Shown here piece after piece: positions 9,945 through 19,391 of a stretch of DNA of 64,000 bases (positions are counted from its first letter, which is position 1; each line of letters opens with the position of its first letter). The DNA lies in the NCBI RefSeq assembly GCF_006171285.1, contig NZ_CP040889.1, positions 3,224,001-3,288,000 on the forward strand, read 5' to 3'. A program made the translations under genes and the position numbers. A model generated the notes under the pieces. That model saw only the letters and a program-made list of their open reading frames with translations. It ran no database searches and was not told the DNA's origin. Source of the stretch: Leclercia adecarboxylata. Lineage in GTDB: Bacteria > Pseudomonadota > Gammaproteobacteria > Enterobacterales > Enterobacteriaceae.

Positions 9945-10754
9945 TCAGCCCTGTAAAATTTTGTCCATCATCCGGCCCGGCAGCAGGCGCTTCAGCAGGC
10001 CGACGGCGTGGGTCACCAGCGTGACCGGATAACGCATTTTGGGGTTTTTGCTCTCAAAAGCATGGCGCACTTTGGCGACCACCGCCTCCGGCCCCAGCGT
10101 AAAACGTGCGGCAATGCCGGGATTTTCCACCGGCTTGTCGGCCTGGGTTTGATTGACGTTGTCGGTAAAGCGGGTGCGGATAGGGCCCGGTTCAATCAGG
10201 CTCACCTTGATTCCGCTGTGGCGCAGCTCCATGCGCAGTGCATCCGACCAGGCTTCCAGCGCATATTTGCTGGCGGCGTATGCCCCGCGACCCGGCGTGG
10301 AGATGAGCCCCATCACCGAGGAGGTCATCACAATCCGGCCCTCGCCGTGCGGCAACATGGCGGGCAGCAGGCGCATGGTCAGCTGATGGACGCCAAAAAA
10401 ATTGGCCGAAAACTGCTGTTCAAGCTGCTGGCGCGTAATAGTCTGCAGCGGGCCGTAAACGCCAAATCCGGCGTTGTTGAACAGCCCATACAGGCGATTA
10501 CCGGTCAGGGCGATCACTTCATCGGCGGCGCGTTCAATGCTTTCTGCACAATCCAGATCCAGCAGCACGCCGGCAAAACCCATGTTGTTCATACGTTCAA
10601 CGTCTTCGGGTTTGCGGCAGGCGGCCAGCACCCAGAATCCCTGACGCTTCAGTTCAAGGGCGCTGTCAAAGCCAATTCCGCTGGAACATCCTGTTATTAA
10701 GACCGATTTTTGCATAACTTTACCTGTCAGGATCTCCGCTGAATTACGAGTCAT
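9945..10754 (-). CDS. ybbO: YbbO, short-chain dehydrogenase/reductase
   Basis: This NADP-dependent SDR has the glycine motif TGCSSGIG near the start, NNAGFG, and the catalytic YAASK preceded by SSVMG. E. coli YbbO has been reported to reduce aldehydes and ketones. The 269-aa reading from 10754 matches the E. coli N-terminus (MTHKATEILTGKVMQ in my memory) and overlaps the tesA stop by 11 bp. An internal ATG at 10715 has a better ribosome-binding site (ACAGGT) and gives 256 aa, so both starts are possible. Confidence 0.93.
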   Translation of the reverse strand: MTRNSAEILTGKVMQKSVLITGCSSGIGFDSALELKRQGFWVLAACRKPEDVERMNNMGFAGVLLDLDCAESIERAADEVIALTGNRLYGLFNNAGFGVYGPLQTITRQQLEQQFSANFFGVHQLTMRLLPAMLPHGEGRIVMTSSVMGLISTPGRGAYAASKYALEAWSDALRMELRHSGIKVSLIEPGPIRTRFTDNVNQTQADKPVENPGIAARFTLGPEAVVAKVRHAFESKNPKMRYPVTLVTHAVGLLKRLLPGRMMDKILQG

Positions 10755-11370
10755 GTTTAACTAAAGGAGCCAGCCGGGTTGCCATCCAGTCTGCGATAAA
10801 CGGCTGGGCGTCCCGATTGGGGTGAATACCGTCGTCCTGCATCCACTGCGGTTTCAGGTAGACCTCTTCCATAAAAAAGGGCAGCAGCGGAACATCGAAC
10901 TCTTTGGCGAGCTTCGGATATATCGCGCTGAAGGCTTCATTATACCGACGACCATAGTTAGCAGGCAGGCGAATTTGCATCAGCATCGGCTGGGCGTTGG
11001 CGGCGCGGATATCCTGCAAAATTTTGCGCAGGGTTTGCTCCGTCTGCTGCGGCTGGAAACCGCGCAGGCCGTCATTGCCGCCAAGCTCCACCAGCACCCA
11101 GCGCGGCTGATGCTGTTTCAACAGGGCAGGCAGACGGGAAAGTCCCTGCTGGGAGGTGTCGCCGCTGATGCTGCCGTTGACGACCGTCGTTTTGCTCTGC
11201 CATTTATCGTTCAGCAGCGCAGGCCAGGCGGCACTGGCCGCCATCCGGTAGCCAGCGCTCAGACTGTCACCCAGAATTAATAGCGTGTCCGCCGCCGCGG
11301 CGCGAAATGAGAACAGAATCAAAAACAGGAAGGGCAAATGCCAGCGGAAAACATTGTTGAAGTTCATCAT
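10744..11370 (-). CDS. tesA: TesA, periplasmic acyl-CoA thioesterase I / lysophospholipase L1
   Basis: This 208-aa SGNH hydrolase has a signal peptide (MMNFNNVFRWHLPFLFLILF, FRAAA), then ADTLLILGDSLSAGYRM with the nucleophile serine in GDSL, the GGNDGLRG block with its catalytic-fold asparagine, and DGIHPN with the Asp/His pair. It hydrolyses acyl thioesters and lysophospholipids. The start at 11370 is set by the signal peptide, although the frame is open to 11961 across ybbA. The first codons overlap the start of ybbA on the other strand by 33 bp, and its stop overlaps ybbO, so tesA-ybbO are probably co-transcribed. Confidence 0.97.
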   Translation of the reverse strand: MMNFNNVFRWHLPFLFLILFSFRAAAADTLLILGDSLSAGYRMAASAAWPALLNDKWQSKTTVVNGSISGDTSQQGLSRLPALLKQHQPRWVLVELGGNDGLRGFQPQQTEQTLRKILQDIRAANAQPMLMQIRLPANYGRRYNEAFSAIYPKLAKEFDVPLLPFFMEEVYLKPQWMQDDGIHPNRDAQPFIADWMATRLAPLVKHDS

Positions 11371-12024
11371 CTTAAGAAGTCCGTGGGTCAGGGGGAGCAC
11401 GAGCTTTCCATCCTTACCGGAGTTGAACTCATTGTCAAACGCGGGCAGAGCATCGCCCTGATTGGTGAATCGGGTTCGGGCAAATCCACGCTGCTGGCGA
11501 TCCTCGCCGGTCTGGATGACGGCAGCAGCGGTGAGGTCAACCTGGTCGGCCAGCCCCTGCATGCGTTGGATGAAGAGGCGCGCGCCGCCCTGCGGGCAAA
11601 GCACATTGGTTTTGTTTTTCAGTCGTTTATGCTGATCCCGACCCTTAACGCGCTGGAGAACGTTGAGCTGCCGGGGCTGCTGCGCGGCGAGAATACCGCC
11701 CACAGCCGGGAGAGCGCCAGGGCGCTGCTGGAACAGCTGGGGCTGGGTAAACGCCTCGATCACCTTCCGGCGCAGCTCTCCGGCGGCGAGCAGCAGCGCG
11801 TGGCGCTGGCCCGTGCGTTCAATGGCCGCCCGGATGTGCTGTTTGCCGACGAACCCACCGGTAACCTCGATCGCCAGACCGGGGACAAAATTGCCGATCT
11901 GCTGTTCTCGCTTAACCGCGAGCACGGCACCACGCTGATCCTCGTCACCCACGATCCGCAACTGGCTGCACGCTGCGATCGCCGCCTGCGCCTGGTGAAC
12001 GGCGAACTGCTGGAGGAAGCATGA
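11338..12024 (+). CDS. ybbA: YbbA, ABC transporter ATPase
   Basis: This 228-aa LolD/MacB-type ATPase has Walker A GESGSGKST, Q-loop VFQSFMLIPT, signature LSGGEQQR, and Walker B VLFADEPTGNLD. It is nearly identical to E. coli YbbA. It partners the FtsX-type permease YbbP, whose ATG overlaps its stop as ATGA. Such pairs act as mechanotransmission machines rather than classical importers; the substrate of YbbAP is not established, but in E. coli it has been linked with TesA, encoded divergently here with overlapping 5' ends. Confidence 0.96.
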   Translation: MPAENIVEVHHLKKSVGQGEHELSILTGVELIVKRGQSIALIGESGSGKSTLLAILAGLDDGSSGEVNLVGQPLHALDEEARAALRAKHIGFVFQSFMLIPTLNALENVELPGLLRGENTAHSRESARALLEQLGLGKRLDHLPAQLSGGEQQRVALARAFNGRPDVLFADEPTGNLDRQTGDKIADLLFSLNREHGTTLILVTHDPQLAARCDRRLRLVNGELLEEA

Positions 12025-14435
12025 TTACCCGCTGGTTCTGGCGCGAATGGCGCTCCCCCTCGCTGCTGATCGTCTGGCTGGCGTTAAGCCTGGCGGTGGC
12101 CTGCGTGCTGGCGCTCGGCAGCGTCAGCGATCGCATGGAAAAGGGGCTCAGCCAGCAAAGCCGTGAGTTTATGGCCGGGGACCGCACGCTGCGCAGCTCC
12201 CGCGAGGTGCCCCAGGCGTGGCTTGAGGAGGCGAGAAAAGAGGGGCTGAAGGTCAGCGAGCAGTTGAGCTTCCAGACCATGACCTTTGCCGCCGATACGC
12301 CACAGCTGGCAAGCGTAAAGGCCGTCGATGATATTTACCCGATGTACGGCGAGCTACAAACCAACCCGCCGGGCCTCAAGCCCGCGCCGGGGACGGTGTT
12401 GCTGGCCTCGCGCCTGATGGCGCTGCTGAATCTGAAAACCGGCGACAGCATTGACGTCGGGGATGCCACACTGAAAATCGCCGGAGAGGTGATTCAGGAG
12501 CCGGATTCCGGCTTCAACCCCTTCCAGATGGCGCCGCGCCTGCTGATGAACACCGCAGATGTCGCCAAAACCGCGGCGGTACAGCCCGGGAGCCGCGTCA
12601 CCTGGCGCATTAAGTTTGGCGGCACGCCCGCCCAGTTGAGCACCTATGAAAAATGGCTGCTGCCGCAGCTGAAGGCGGAGCACCGCTGGTCCGGCATGGA
12701 GCAGGAGGATGGCGCGCTCGGCAAGTCGCTTGAGCGTTCCCAGCAGTTCCTGCTGCTTTCGGCACTGCTAACGCTGCTGCTGGCTGTCGCGGCGGTGGCG
12801 GTGGCCATGGGCCACTACTGCCGCAGTCGCTACGACCTGGTGGCGATCCTCAAAACCCTCGGCGCGGGCAGGGCACAGCTGCGCAAACTGATCGTCGGCC
12901 AGTGGTTGATGGTGCTTACCCTTTCAGCTGTCACCGGCGGGGCGATGGGGCTGCTGTTTGAGAAGGTGCTGATGGTGCTGCTCAAACCGGTGCTGCCCGC
13001 CGCGCTGCCGCCAGCCAGCCTGTGGCCGTGGCTGTGGGCGATCGGGGCCATGACCGTCATCTCGCTGCTGGTGGGGCTGCGGCCTTATCGCCTGCTGCTG
13101 GCGACGCAGCCGCTTCGCGTCCTGCGTCGCGACGTGGTGGCCAGCGTCTGGCCGCTGAAATATTACATTCCGGCGATTGTGGTGCTGGTGGTGGTGCTCC
13201 TCGCCTGGCTGATGGGCGGCAGCATGCTGCTGTGGGCGGTGCTGGCCGGGGCCGTGGTGCTGGCGCTGCTCTGCGGCGTGCTGGGCTGGATGCTGCTCAG
13301 CGTGCTTAAGGGGCTGACGGTAAAATCCCTGCCGGTGCGTCTGGCGGTGAATCGCCTGCTGCGCCAGCCGTGGTCAACCCTCAGCCAGCTGTCGGCCTTC
13401 TCGCTGTCGTTTATGCTGCTGGCTTTGCTGCTGGTGCTGCGCGGCGACCTGCTGGATCGCTGGCAACAGCAGCTCCCGCCCGAAAGCCCGAACTACTTTC
13501 TGATTAACATCGCCCCGGAGCAGGTGACGCCGCTGAAGACGTTCCTCTCGGAGCATCAGATTATCCCCGAGTCCTACTATCCCATCGTGCGGGCGCGTCT
13601 GACCCAGATTAACGGCCAGTCTACCGAGGGTAATAAAGATGAATCCCTTAACCGCGAGCTGAACCTGACCTGGCAGGATAAACGCCCGGATCATAACCCG
13701 ATCACCGCCGGAACCTGGCCGCCAGGCGCGGGGGAAGTGTCGATGGAAGAGGGGCTGGCAAAACGCCTGAACGTCGCCCTGGGAGATACGGTGACCTTTA
13801 CCGGCGATACCCAGGACTTCAGCGCTAAAGTCACCAGCCTGCGCAAGGTTGACTGGGAGAGCCTGCGGCCAAACTTCTTCTTCATCTTCCCTTCCGGGGC
13901 GCTGGACGGACAGCCCCAGAGCTGGCTGACCAGCTTCCGCTGGGAGAACGGCAACGGCATGCTCACCCAGCTTAACCGCGAGTTCCCGACCATCAGCCTG
14001 TTGGATATCGGCGCGATCCTCAAGCAGGTCGGGCAGGTGCTGGAGCAGGTAAGTCGGGCGCTGGAGGTGATGGTGGTTCTGGTGACGATCTGCGGCGTGC
14101 TGCTTTTGCTGGCGCAGGTGCAGGTCGGGATGCGTCAGCGCCATCAGGAGCTGGTGGTTTATCGTACCCTGGGCGCAGGTAAAAAACTGCTGCGCACCAC
14201 GCTCTGGAGCGAGTTCGCCCTGCTGGGACTGGTGGCTGGCCTGGTGGCGGCCATCGGGGCCGAAACCGCGCTGGCGGTGCTGCAAACCCGGGTGTTCGAC
14301 TTCCCGTGGGAGCCTGACTGGCGGCTGTGGGTGATCCTGCCGCTCAGCGGCGCGGTGATGCTCTCGCTGTGCGGCGGCTGGCTGGGGGCCCGGCTACTTA
14401 AGGGCAAAGCCCTGTTCCGCCAGTTCTCCGGTTAA
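12021..14435 (+). CDS. ybbP: YbbP, FtsX-family ABC permease
   Basis: This 804-aa inner-membrane protein begins with a short cytoplasmic helix and one membrane span (SLLIVWLALSLAVACVLALG). A periplasmic MacB-like domain follows, then FtsX blocks with helices such as LLLSALLTLLLAVAAVAVAMG, a middle set (YYIPAIVVLVVVLLAWLMGG), a second periplasmic domain and a C-terminal FtsX block (VMVVLVTICGVLLLLAQVQVG to LCGGWLGARLL). This layout matches ten-helix YbbP. It is coupled to ybbA. Probably moves a lipid or hydrophobic ligand in the envelope, by family and by its link with tesA. Confidence 0.94.
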   Translation: MITRWFWREWRSPSLLIVWLALSLAVACVLALGSVSDRMEKGLSQQSREFMAGDRTLRSSREVPQAWLEEARKEGLKVSEQLSFQTMTFAADTPQLASVKAVDDIYPMYGELQTNPPGLKPAPGTVLLASRLMALLNLKTGDSIDVGDATLKIAGEVIQEPDSGFNPFQMAPRLLMNTADVAKTAAVQPGSRVTWRIKFGGTPAQLSTYEKWLLPQLKAEHRWSGMEQEDGALGKSLERSQQFLLLSALLTLLLAVAAVAVAMGHYCRSRYDLVAILKTLGAGRAQLRKLIVGQWLMVLTLSAVTGGAMGLLFEKVLMVLLKPVLPAALPPASLWPWLWAIGAMTVISLLVGLRPYRLLLATQPLRVLRRDVVASVWPLKYYIPAIVVLVVVLLAWLMGGSMLLWAVLAGAVVLALLCGVLGWMLLSVLKGLTVKSLPVRLAVNRLLRQPWSTLSQLSAFSLSFMLLALLLVLRGDLLDRWQQQLPPESPNYFLINIAPEQVTPLKTFLSEHQIIPESYYPIVRARLTQINGQSTEGNKDESLNRELNLTWQDKRPDHNPITAGTWPPGAGEVSMEEGLAKRLNVALGDTVTFTGDTQDFSAKVTSLRKVDWESLRPNFFFIFPSGALDGQPQSWLTSFRWENGNGMLTQLNREFPTISLLDIGAILKQVGQVLEQVSRALEVMVVLVTICGVLLLLAQVQVGMRQRHQELVVYRTLGAGKKLLRTTLWSEFALLGLVAGLVAAIGAETALAVLQTRVFDFPWEPDWRLWVILPLSGAVMLSLCGGWLGARLLKGKALFRQFSG

Positions 14436-14450
14436 TCCCTTTTCGTAACC

Positions 14451-14482
14451 ATCACGCACCGGTTTTTATATCGGTGCGTGAT
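14451..14482 (+). terminator. Hairpin after ybbP
   Basis: ATCACGCACCG and CGGTGCGTGAT form a perfect 11-bp stem around a T-rich 10-nt loop, 15 bp after the ybbP stop. No T-run follows, so intrinsic termination is uncertain. Confidence 0.5.
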
Positions 14483-14617
14483 GTCTTAGCAGCATAAAAA
14501 GATAAAACACTGAGTGTTAGTGGCACAAATCATTAAAAACCGGACAACACGGACAGATAAATTCTGGTTAATATTCACCTGCTAAATAAATGGCAGTGTG
14601 TCTATCAAGGAAAAACA

Positions 14618-15763
14618 GTGACAATAAATAAAAAAGCGCTGGCAGTCGCTATTGGCGCTGCAGTGGCATTGACGTCTTTTGCATCCCAGGCTGAAATCAC
14701 CGTTCTGAAACAAGATCCGCAGGCGGGCAACCCGCTGAGCCGCCTCAACTTTACCGTTGGCGGCAGTATTCGTCCCCAGTTCCAGAATATGACCGGCGAC
14801 GACGGCAAAAACAGCTACAAGCGTAACGGCTTTGACGGCGGCACCCGCTTCCGTTTCGCGGCAGATTACTACCTGTTTGATGACATCAGTTGGGTGAGCT
14901 ACTACGAGCTGGGTGTGAACATTCCGGCCCAGTTCAACTGGGATAACCACCATGCAGACGGCGCGCGTGATACCTCCCGTCGTATGCTCTACACCGGCCT
15001 GAAAAGCGATACCTGGGGTACCCTGACCTTCGGTCAGCAGAACAGCGTTTACTACGATGTGGTTGGTGCGAAAACCGATATCTGGGACTACGACATGATC
15101 GGCCAGGCGCCGGGTAACGGTATCAACGGCGACTACGACGGCTCTTACCGTTCACGCCAGATGCTGAAGTACAAGAAAACCCTTGGCGATGCGGACATCT
15201 ACGCCTCTTACCTGTTCGAAGACAGCGAATACCTGCCGGGCAACGGCCTGCGCTACAAGCGTAAAGGCGGCGGTTCACTGGGTCTGGATTATCGCCTGAC
15301 CACCGACCTGACCTGGGGCGCGGCGTGGAACTACACCCGTGCGGACATGCGTAATCCGGATAACGGCGACAGCAAAACCTGGGATCAGAATATCCTTGGT
15401 ACCGCGCTGAGCTGGACCCCGGACAACTGGACCTTCTCCGCAGGCGGCGGCTGGTATCAGAACTTCATGACCAGCAAAAAAGTGTCGGTAAACGACTACT
15501 TCGCGGGTGACGCGTGGGGTATTGAGTACTTTGCGGGTTATAAATTCCCGATTGGTCAGTATGCTGTGAAATCCATCCAGCCTTACTTCATGGGCGACCG
15601 CATCGAGACCATGAATGGCCGCAACTACCAGCGCATCGACAACGGCGTGGGTATCAGCTTCCAGCTGGATTACGGTTTCCGCGTGGATTACGAGCACGTG
15701 TTCACCTCCAGCACCGACGATCTGGGCGATATGAACCTGGTGCGTCTGCGTTACGACTTCTAA
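14618..15763 (+). CDS. Outer-membrane porin-like beta-barrel protein
   Basis: This 381-aa protein starts at a GTG at 14618 with AAGGA upstream. A signal peptide is clear (KKALAVAIGAAVALTSFASQ then AEITVLKQD). The mature chain alternates hydrophobic and polar residues in aromatic-rich strands (TRFRFAADYYLFDDISWVSY, GLKSDTWGTLTFGQQNSVYY) and ends in phenylalanine (VRLRYDF), the beta-barrel assembly signal. It resembles Gram-negative general porins in its TGLKSDTWGTLTFGQ motif but I cannot assign a named porin. It sits between ybbP and selU, where E. coli K-12 has rhsD. Substrate unknown. Confidence 0.85.
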   Translation: MTINKKALAVAIGAAVALTSFASQAEITVLKQDPQAGNPLSRLNFTVGGSIRPQFQNMTGDDGKNSYKRNGFDGGTRFRFAADYYLFDDISWVSYYELGVNIPAQFNWDNHHADGARDTSRRMLYTGLKSDTWGTLTFGQQNSVYYDVVGAKTDIWDYDMIGQAPGNGINGDYDGSYRSRQMLKYKKTLGDADIYASYLFEDSEYLPGNGLRYKRKGGGSLGLDYRLTTDLTWGAAWNYTRADMRNPDNGDSKTWDQNILGTALSWTPDNWTFSAGGGWYQNFMTSKKVSVNDYFAGDAWGIEYFAGYKFPIGQYAVKSIQPYFMGDRIETMNGRNYQRIDNGVGISFQLDYGFRVDYEHVFTSSTDDLGDMNLVRLRYDF

Positions 15764-15773
15764 ATCGTCTGTT

Positions 15774-15893
15774 CCCCGGTGGCGCTGCGCTTACCGGGGC
15801 TACGTGGGGTGCGGTCTGTTCCCCGGAGGCGGGGTTACAAAAACGCGCCGAACCTGTAGGCCGGGTAAGGCGTAGCCGCCACCCGGCTTTTTT
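15774..15893. repeat. REP/BIME-like palindromes after the porin gene
   Basis: Two REP-like units: CCCCGGTGGCGCTGCGC then TTACCGGGG at 15774-15800, and GTAGGCCGGGTAAGGCG, TAGCCGCCACCCGGC at 15856-15887 followed by seven T residues. The second can fold and, with its T-run, probably ends transcription of the porin gene. Confidence 0.85.
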
Positions 15894-16961
15894 TCAGCAG
15901 CTCAGCCACTCTGAAACATCCCCGTACGTCCCGCGATACACAATCTTCTCCGCTTTTTTCTCCAGCTGATAACGGTACATCGGGTCGTAATAGTCATTCA
16001 GCAGCGGCGCAAGCCAGCTGAAATGCGCTTCGGTGCTGCCGGTACGCTGCTGATCGTCCAGAGCGCTATCCAGCAGGGCGGTAAATTCTGCATAACGCTG
16101 CAACCCCAGACGGCGGCGGATGGCAAACAGGCCGTGGTGCAGATAGTCGCGATACTCCAGCCAGCCCGCTTCTTCTCCCCGCGCCTCTCGAAAGGCCTGC
16201 CACATCTGCGCGAAATACTCTTCCCGCAGCCGCTCAAGACGCACTTCAAACGGATCCTCGACCACCACAATCGGCGACTGCGTCATGCGATCGCGCAGGC
16301 ATTCCGGCAGGTGGTTGGAGCCGATCATCCGGCCTTCGTCTTCCAGTACCCAGCGCGTGGCGTCTTTTTTTAACAGCTCAACCGCCAGATGGTTTTCAAA
16401 ACTCGCCTGGGAGAGCTGCGGGGCCAGCGTGCGGCCAAAGGAGGAGCCGCGATGGTGCGCCAGCCCTTCGAGATCCACGCCCTCAGGATGCGCCTTCACT
16501 AACAGCGTTTTGCCGCTCCCGGTGCAGCCGCCAATCAGCACGCTGGGTTTTTGCGCCTGCTCGACGGTCGCCTGCATTGCCGCCTGACGTAGCGCTTTAT
16601 AGCCGCCCCGGATCAGCGGGTAGTCCACGCCTGCCTCTTTCAGCCAGGCCTGCACGATATGCGAGCGCTGCCCGCCCCGGGCGCAGCAGATGTAGCCCTG
16701 CGGCCGGGCAAGGCAGGCGGCGCGCCGCCTCCGGCGCTGTTCGCGCGTCTCGCCGCTCACCAGACGGTGGCCGAGCGCGAGCGCGGCTTCCGGCCCCTGG
16801 CGCTTATAGCAGGTGCCCACGGCGGCGCGTTCGTCGTCGTTCATTAAAGGCAGGTTGATTGCCGCAGGCATGGCGCCCTGAGCAAATTCCACGGGCGCAC
16901 GCACGTCAATCAATGGCGTGTCGGCGGTAAGAATGGCGCGGTAGTCCGTCCCATCGTTCAT
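15894..16961 (-). CDS. selU: SelU, tRNA 2-selenouridine synthase
   Basis: This 355-aa enzyme replaces sulfur by selenium in 2-thiouridine at the wobble position of Lys, Glu and Gln tRNAs, by way of a geranylated intermediate. The N-terminal rhodanese domain has [16 protein letters not shown] and the active-site loop [12 protein letters not shown]-loop domain follows (GGCTGSGKT), then the family block [13 protein letters not shown]. Slightly shorter than E. coli YbbB (364 aa). It needs selenophosphate from SelD, which is not in this window. It is read against the porin gene. Confidence 0.95.
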   Translation of the reverse strand: MNDGTDYRAILTADTPLIDVRAPVEFAQGAMPAAINLPLMNDDERAAVGTCYKRQGPEAALALGHRLVSGETREQRRRRRAACLARPQGYICCARGGQRSHIVQAWLKEAGVDYPLIRGGYKALRQAAMQATVEQAQKPSVLIGGCTGSGKTLLVKAHPEGVDLEGLAHHRGSSFGRTLAPQLSQASFENHLAVELLKKDATRWVLEDEGRMIGSNHLPECLRDRMTQSPIVVVEDPFEVRLERLREEYFAQMWQAFREARGEEAGWLEYRDYLHHGLFAIRRRLGLQRYAEFTALLDSALDDQQRTGSTEAHFSWLAPLLNDYYDPMYRYQLEKKAEKIVYRGTYGDVSEWLSC

Positions 16962-17035
16962 AAGGATCCCTCAAAACAGCGATGGGCAGGATTTTACGCC
17001 GGGGAAGGGGAAGGTCAACTCCCCGGCGGTGAGGC

Positions 17036-18103
17036 TTAGCTGAGTGCGGACTGCGCCCAGGCAATACCGCTGGCGTACTCTGGCGGCAGCAGCGGCACGA
17101 TAGCGTCCAGCGCGGCGCTCAGGCGCGCGGTGTCGGTATCGTTCAGGTTCAGGTGGCCGACCTTACGACCCGGGCGCACCTCTTTGTCGTACCAGTGCAG
17201 GTGCACCAGCGGCAGGTTCAGCCAGTCGTAGTTCAGATCGGTGCCGATCAGGTTGATCATCACCGACGGGCTGTTCACCACCGGCTTCGGCAGCGGCAGC
17301 CCGGTGATGGCGCGCAGATGCAGCTCAAACTGGCTGATGGACGCCCCGTTTTGCGTCCAGTGACCGCTGTTGTGCACGCGCGGTGCCAGCTCGTTGATCA
17401 GCAGACCTTCCGGCGTGACGAAACACTCCATCGCCATCACACCCACGTAGCCCAGCTCCTGCATGATGGCAGAGAGCATGCTTTCAGCCTGCGCCTGCTG
17501 GGCTGCGTCCGCCTGCGGGAAGACTACGCTGGTGCGCAGAATGCCGTCCTGATGCAGGTTGTGGGTCAGGGGATAGAAAACCGTGCTGCCGTCGTGGGCG
17601 CGGGCACCGACCAGCGACACTTCGCCGCTGAAATTGATGCCCTGCTCAACGATGCACTCGCCGTAGCACTCGTCCGGCAGCTGGTCGGTTTCACCGGCGC
17701 GCAGACGCCACTGGCCGCGGCCGTCGTAGCCGCCCACGCGACGCTTGACGATCGCCAGCTCGCCCAGCGTGTCAAACACGCCCGGCCACTGGCCTTTTTC
17801 GGTCAGCAGCTGCCACGGCGCGGTGGCGAGATGCAGATCGTCAAACAGCTGTTTTTGCGTCAGGCGGTCGGCGATGATCGGAAAGACGTCGCGGTTGACG
17901 AAGGCGTTGTGACGCGCCAGCTCGCGGGTTAAGGCGGTTTCAGGCCAGCGCTCAATCTCTGCGGTGATGACGCTTTGCTGAAACGGCACGGCTTCAGGTT
18001 CATCGTCCAGCCCAACCGGCCAGACGGTGATCCCCAACGGTTCACCGGCCTGACGCAGCATACGGCCTAACTGGCCGTTACCAAGGACGCAAACCTGCTT
18101 CAT
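17036..18103 (-). CDS. purK: PurK, N5-carboxyaminoimidazole ribonucleotide synthase
   Basis: This 355-aa ATP-grasp enzyme makes N5-CAIR from AIR, ATP and bicarbonate in purine synthesis. Visible marks are [17 protein letters not shown] at the N-terminus, the glycine-rich [13 protein letters not shown], the metal-site [26 protein letters not shown], and the C-terminal GRKVGHLNL. Its ATG overlaps the purE stop by 3 bp, so the two are coupled. A GC-rich inverted repeat (GCCGGGGA / TCCCCGGC, 16998-17027) follows the stop and may help end the transcript. Confidence 0.97.
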   Translation of the reverse strand: MKQVCVLGNGQLGRMLRQAGEPLGITVWPVGLDDEPEAVPFQQSVITAEIERWPETALTRELARHNAFVNRDVFPIIADRLTQKQLFDDLHLATAPWQLLTEKGQWPGVFDTLGELAIVKRRVGGYDGRGQWRLRAGETDQLPDECYGECIVEQGINFSGEVSLVGARAHDGSTVFYPLTHNLHQDGILRTSVVFPQADAAQQAQAESMLSAIMQELGYVGVMAMECFVTPEGLLINELAPRVHNSGHWTQNGASISQFELHLRAITGLPLPKPVVNSPSVMINLIGTDLNYDWLNLPLVHLHWYDKEVRPGRKVGHLNLNDTDTARLSAALDAIVPLLPPEYASGIAWAQSALS

Positions 18104-18609
18104 GCCGCACCTCGCGGGTCGGGATTGTCCAGCACCTCGTCGGTCTGGGCTTTACGCCAGTCCGCCAGGCGCTGATGGAGTGCTTTATCGTGGGTTGCGA
18201 GGATCTGTGCGGCCAGCAGGGCGGCGTTGGCAGCGCCCGCTTTACCGATGGCCAGCGTACCAACAGGAATGCCGCGCGGCATCTGCACGATGGAGTAGAG
18301 GCTGTCGACGCCGCTCAGTGCTGCGCTTTGAACCGGGACGCCGAGCACCGGCACCAGGGTTTTGGCAGCAATCATGCCGGGCAGATGCGCGGCACCGCCG
18401 GCACCGGCAATAATCACCTGATAGCCGTTCTCTTCTGCGCCTTCGGCGAAGCTGAACAGTTTATCGGGGGTGCGGTGCGCGGAGACCACTTCAACGTGGT
18501 GAGGAACGTTCAGGATGTCAAAGATTTCGGCGGCGAACTGCATGGTAGCCCAGTCGCTTTTGGACCCCATTACGATGGCGACACGCGCCGGATTATTGCT
18601 GGAAGACAT
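18100..18609 (-). CDS. purE: PurE, N5-CAIR mutase
   Basis: This 169-aa class I PurE converts N5-CAIR to CAIR. The motif [14 protein letters not shown] near the N-terminus and SAHRTPDK hold the substrate-binding and active-site residues; [12 protein letters not shown] and [15 protein letters not shown] are conserved. The ATG at 18609 with AGGAG upstream gives the usual start; an in-frame opening to 18714 is not needed. First gene of purEK, with a PurR box in the promoter region. Confidence 0.97.
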   Translation of the reverse strand: MSSSNNPARVAIVMGSKSDWATMQFAAEIFDILNVPHHVEVVSAHRTPDKLFSFAEGAEENGYQVIIAGAGGAAHLPGMIAAKTLVPVLGVPVQSAALSGVDSLYSIVQMPRGIPVGTLAIGKAGAANAALLAAQILATHDKALHQRLADWRKAQTDEVLDNPDPRGAA

Positions 18610-18680
18610 GCGTCTTAAAACTCCTGTGGTGCACAACTCTCGGCTTTTGAGGTGACAGAGAATAGCACGATCTACAGGCA

Positions 18681-18696
18681 AGGAAAACGGTTGCGC
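18681..18696. promoter_or_regulatory. PurR operator of purEK
   Basis: On the minus strand the 16-mer is GCGCAACCGTTTTCCT, matching the PurR consensus ACGCAAACGTTTTCGT at 13 positions and nearly the same as the known E. coli purEK operator. It lies 72-87 bp upstream of purE. Purine excess should repress the operon through PurR. Confidence 0.9.
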
Positions 18697-18733
18697 GGCT
18701 AAAACTTCCGCCAAAGTCTGTCGCTTTATGCAA

Positions 18734-18765
18734 TAAAAAAACCGCCAAAAGGCGGTCTTTTTACA
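18734..18765 (-). terminator. Terminator after the 62-aa exported protein gene
   Basis: ACCGCC and GGCGGT form a stem around AAAA, with a run of seven A on the left and five T on the right, so it can work both ways. Read on the minus strand it closes the gene at 18780-18968 and keeps its transcript out of purE. Confidence 0.85.
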
Positions 18766-18779
18766 GTCTGCTTTACGGC

Positions 18780-18968
18780 TTACAGCAGATTGCCTGCGGT
18801 CAGGTTCTCTTTGTCGAAAGCATGGTTCACATCAATATGATTCTGATGCACCGCCGTGTCGATATTCGAACCCGCTTCCGGGGCGGAGAAGTGGTGCTCT
18901 GCAGCCATCGCGCCAGAGGACAGTGAAGCGGCCAGCAGCAGGGCGCTGACGATACTGATAGTTTTCAT
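18780..18968 (-). CDS. Small exported protein, 62 aa
   Basis: A short protein with a textbook signal peptide: [20 protein letters not shown], cleavage likely after AMA, leaving about 38 residues beginning [12 protein letters not shown]. The mature part is histidine-rich ([11 protein letters not shown]) and has no cysteine. The ATG at 18968 has AAAGGA upstream; a start six codons earlier would precede the basic signal region needlessly. I do not recognise the family. It sits with a DUF1471 gene between purE and lpxH, adjacent genes in E. coli, and is followed by a terminator. Probably a periplasmic stress-type protein; the histidines could bind metal, which is a guess. Confidence 0.75.
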   Translation of the reverse strand: MKTISIVSALLLAASLSSGAMAAEHHFSAPEAGSNIDTAVHQNHIDVNHAFDKENLTAGNLL

Positions 18969-19038
18969 TCTCTTTTCCTTTTTCATCGTATTGTCGCTGT
19001 CGCTGGGCTCTTATCTGGCGGCACGGCAATCGGGCAAA

Positions 19039-19248
19039 TTATTTAGTCAGTTCAGCGGTCATGTGCACGCGGTTGTCGAACTGGGCGCTGGTGATTTTGT
19101 AAGCAGCACCTTCTTTTGCGGCCTGAGCGGCAATATTCGCTTCTGCACGGTCAAGGGTAGAGGCGGTAGCGCTCACGCTCTGGGCAAAAGAACCGAAAGA
19201 GATCAGAGACAGAGCGGCAACTGCAACGAAAGTTTTGATGGATTTCAT
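19039..19248 (-). CDS. DUF1471 (YdgH/BhsA/McbA-like) periplasmic protein
   Basis: This 69-aa exported protein has a signal peptide (MKSIKTFVAVAALSLISFGS, FAQS) and a short DUF1471 domain with the typical ATASTLDRAEANIAAQAAKE and YKITSAQFDNRVHMTAEL, ending at a lysine. Members are stress-induced periplasmic proteins that affect biofilm and envelope permeability. The ATG at 19248 has AAGGA 7 nt upstream; an upstream in-frame ATG at 19311 lacks a signal peptide directly after it. It precedes the 62-aa gene by 70 bp and may share a transcript with it. Confidence 0.85.
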   Translation of the reverse strand: MKSIKTFVAVAALSLISFGSFAQSVSATASTLDRAEANIAAQAAKEGAAYKITSAQFDNRVHMTAELTK

Positions 19249-19391
19249 GGTCGTGTTCCTTAAGCTGTTTTGTTTGGAATAGGGCGTTGTTGCCCTGATG
19301 TGAGTAATCATAGGCCGACCAGAGTGTGATTAAAATCAAAACAATTTGCTGAGATAGTCCAAAAAATTTGAATGATTTCTGGGCAGGGATT

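Noticed and set aside
11371..11961. N-terminal extension of tesA over ybbA
   Set aside because: The frame happens to be open, but the signal peptide at 11370 and agreement with E. coli TesA fix the start; the extension is antisense of the ATPase.
14436..14617. Gene between ybbP and the porin
   Set aside because: The 182-bp gap is AT-rich with a hairpin near its start and has no frame with a ribosome-binding site; it is probably the porin promoter region.
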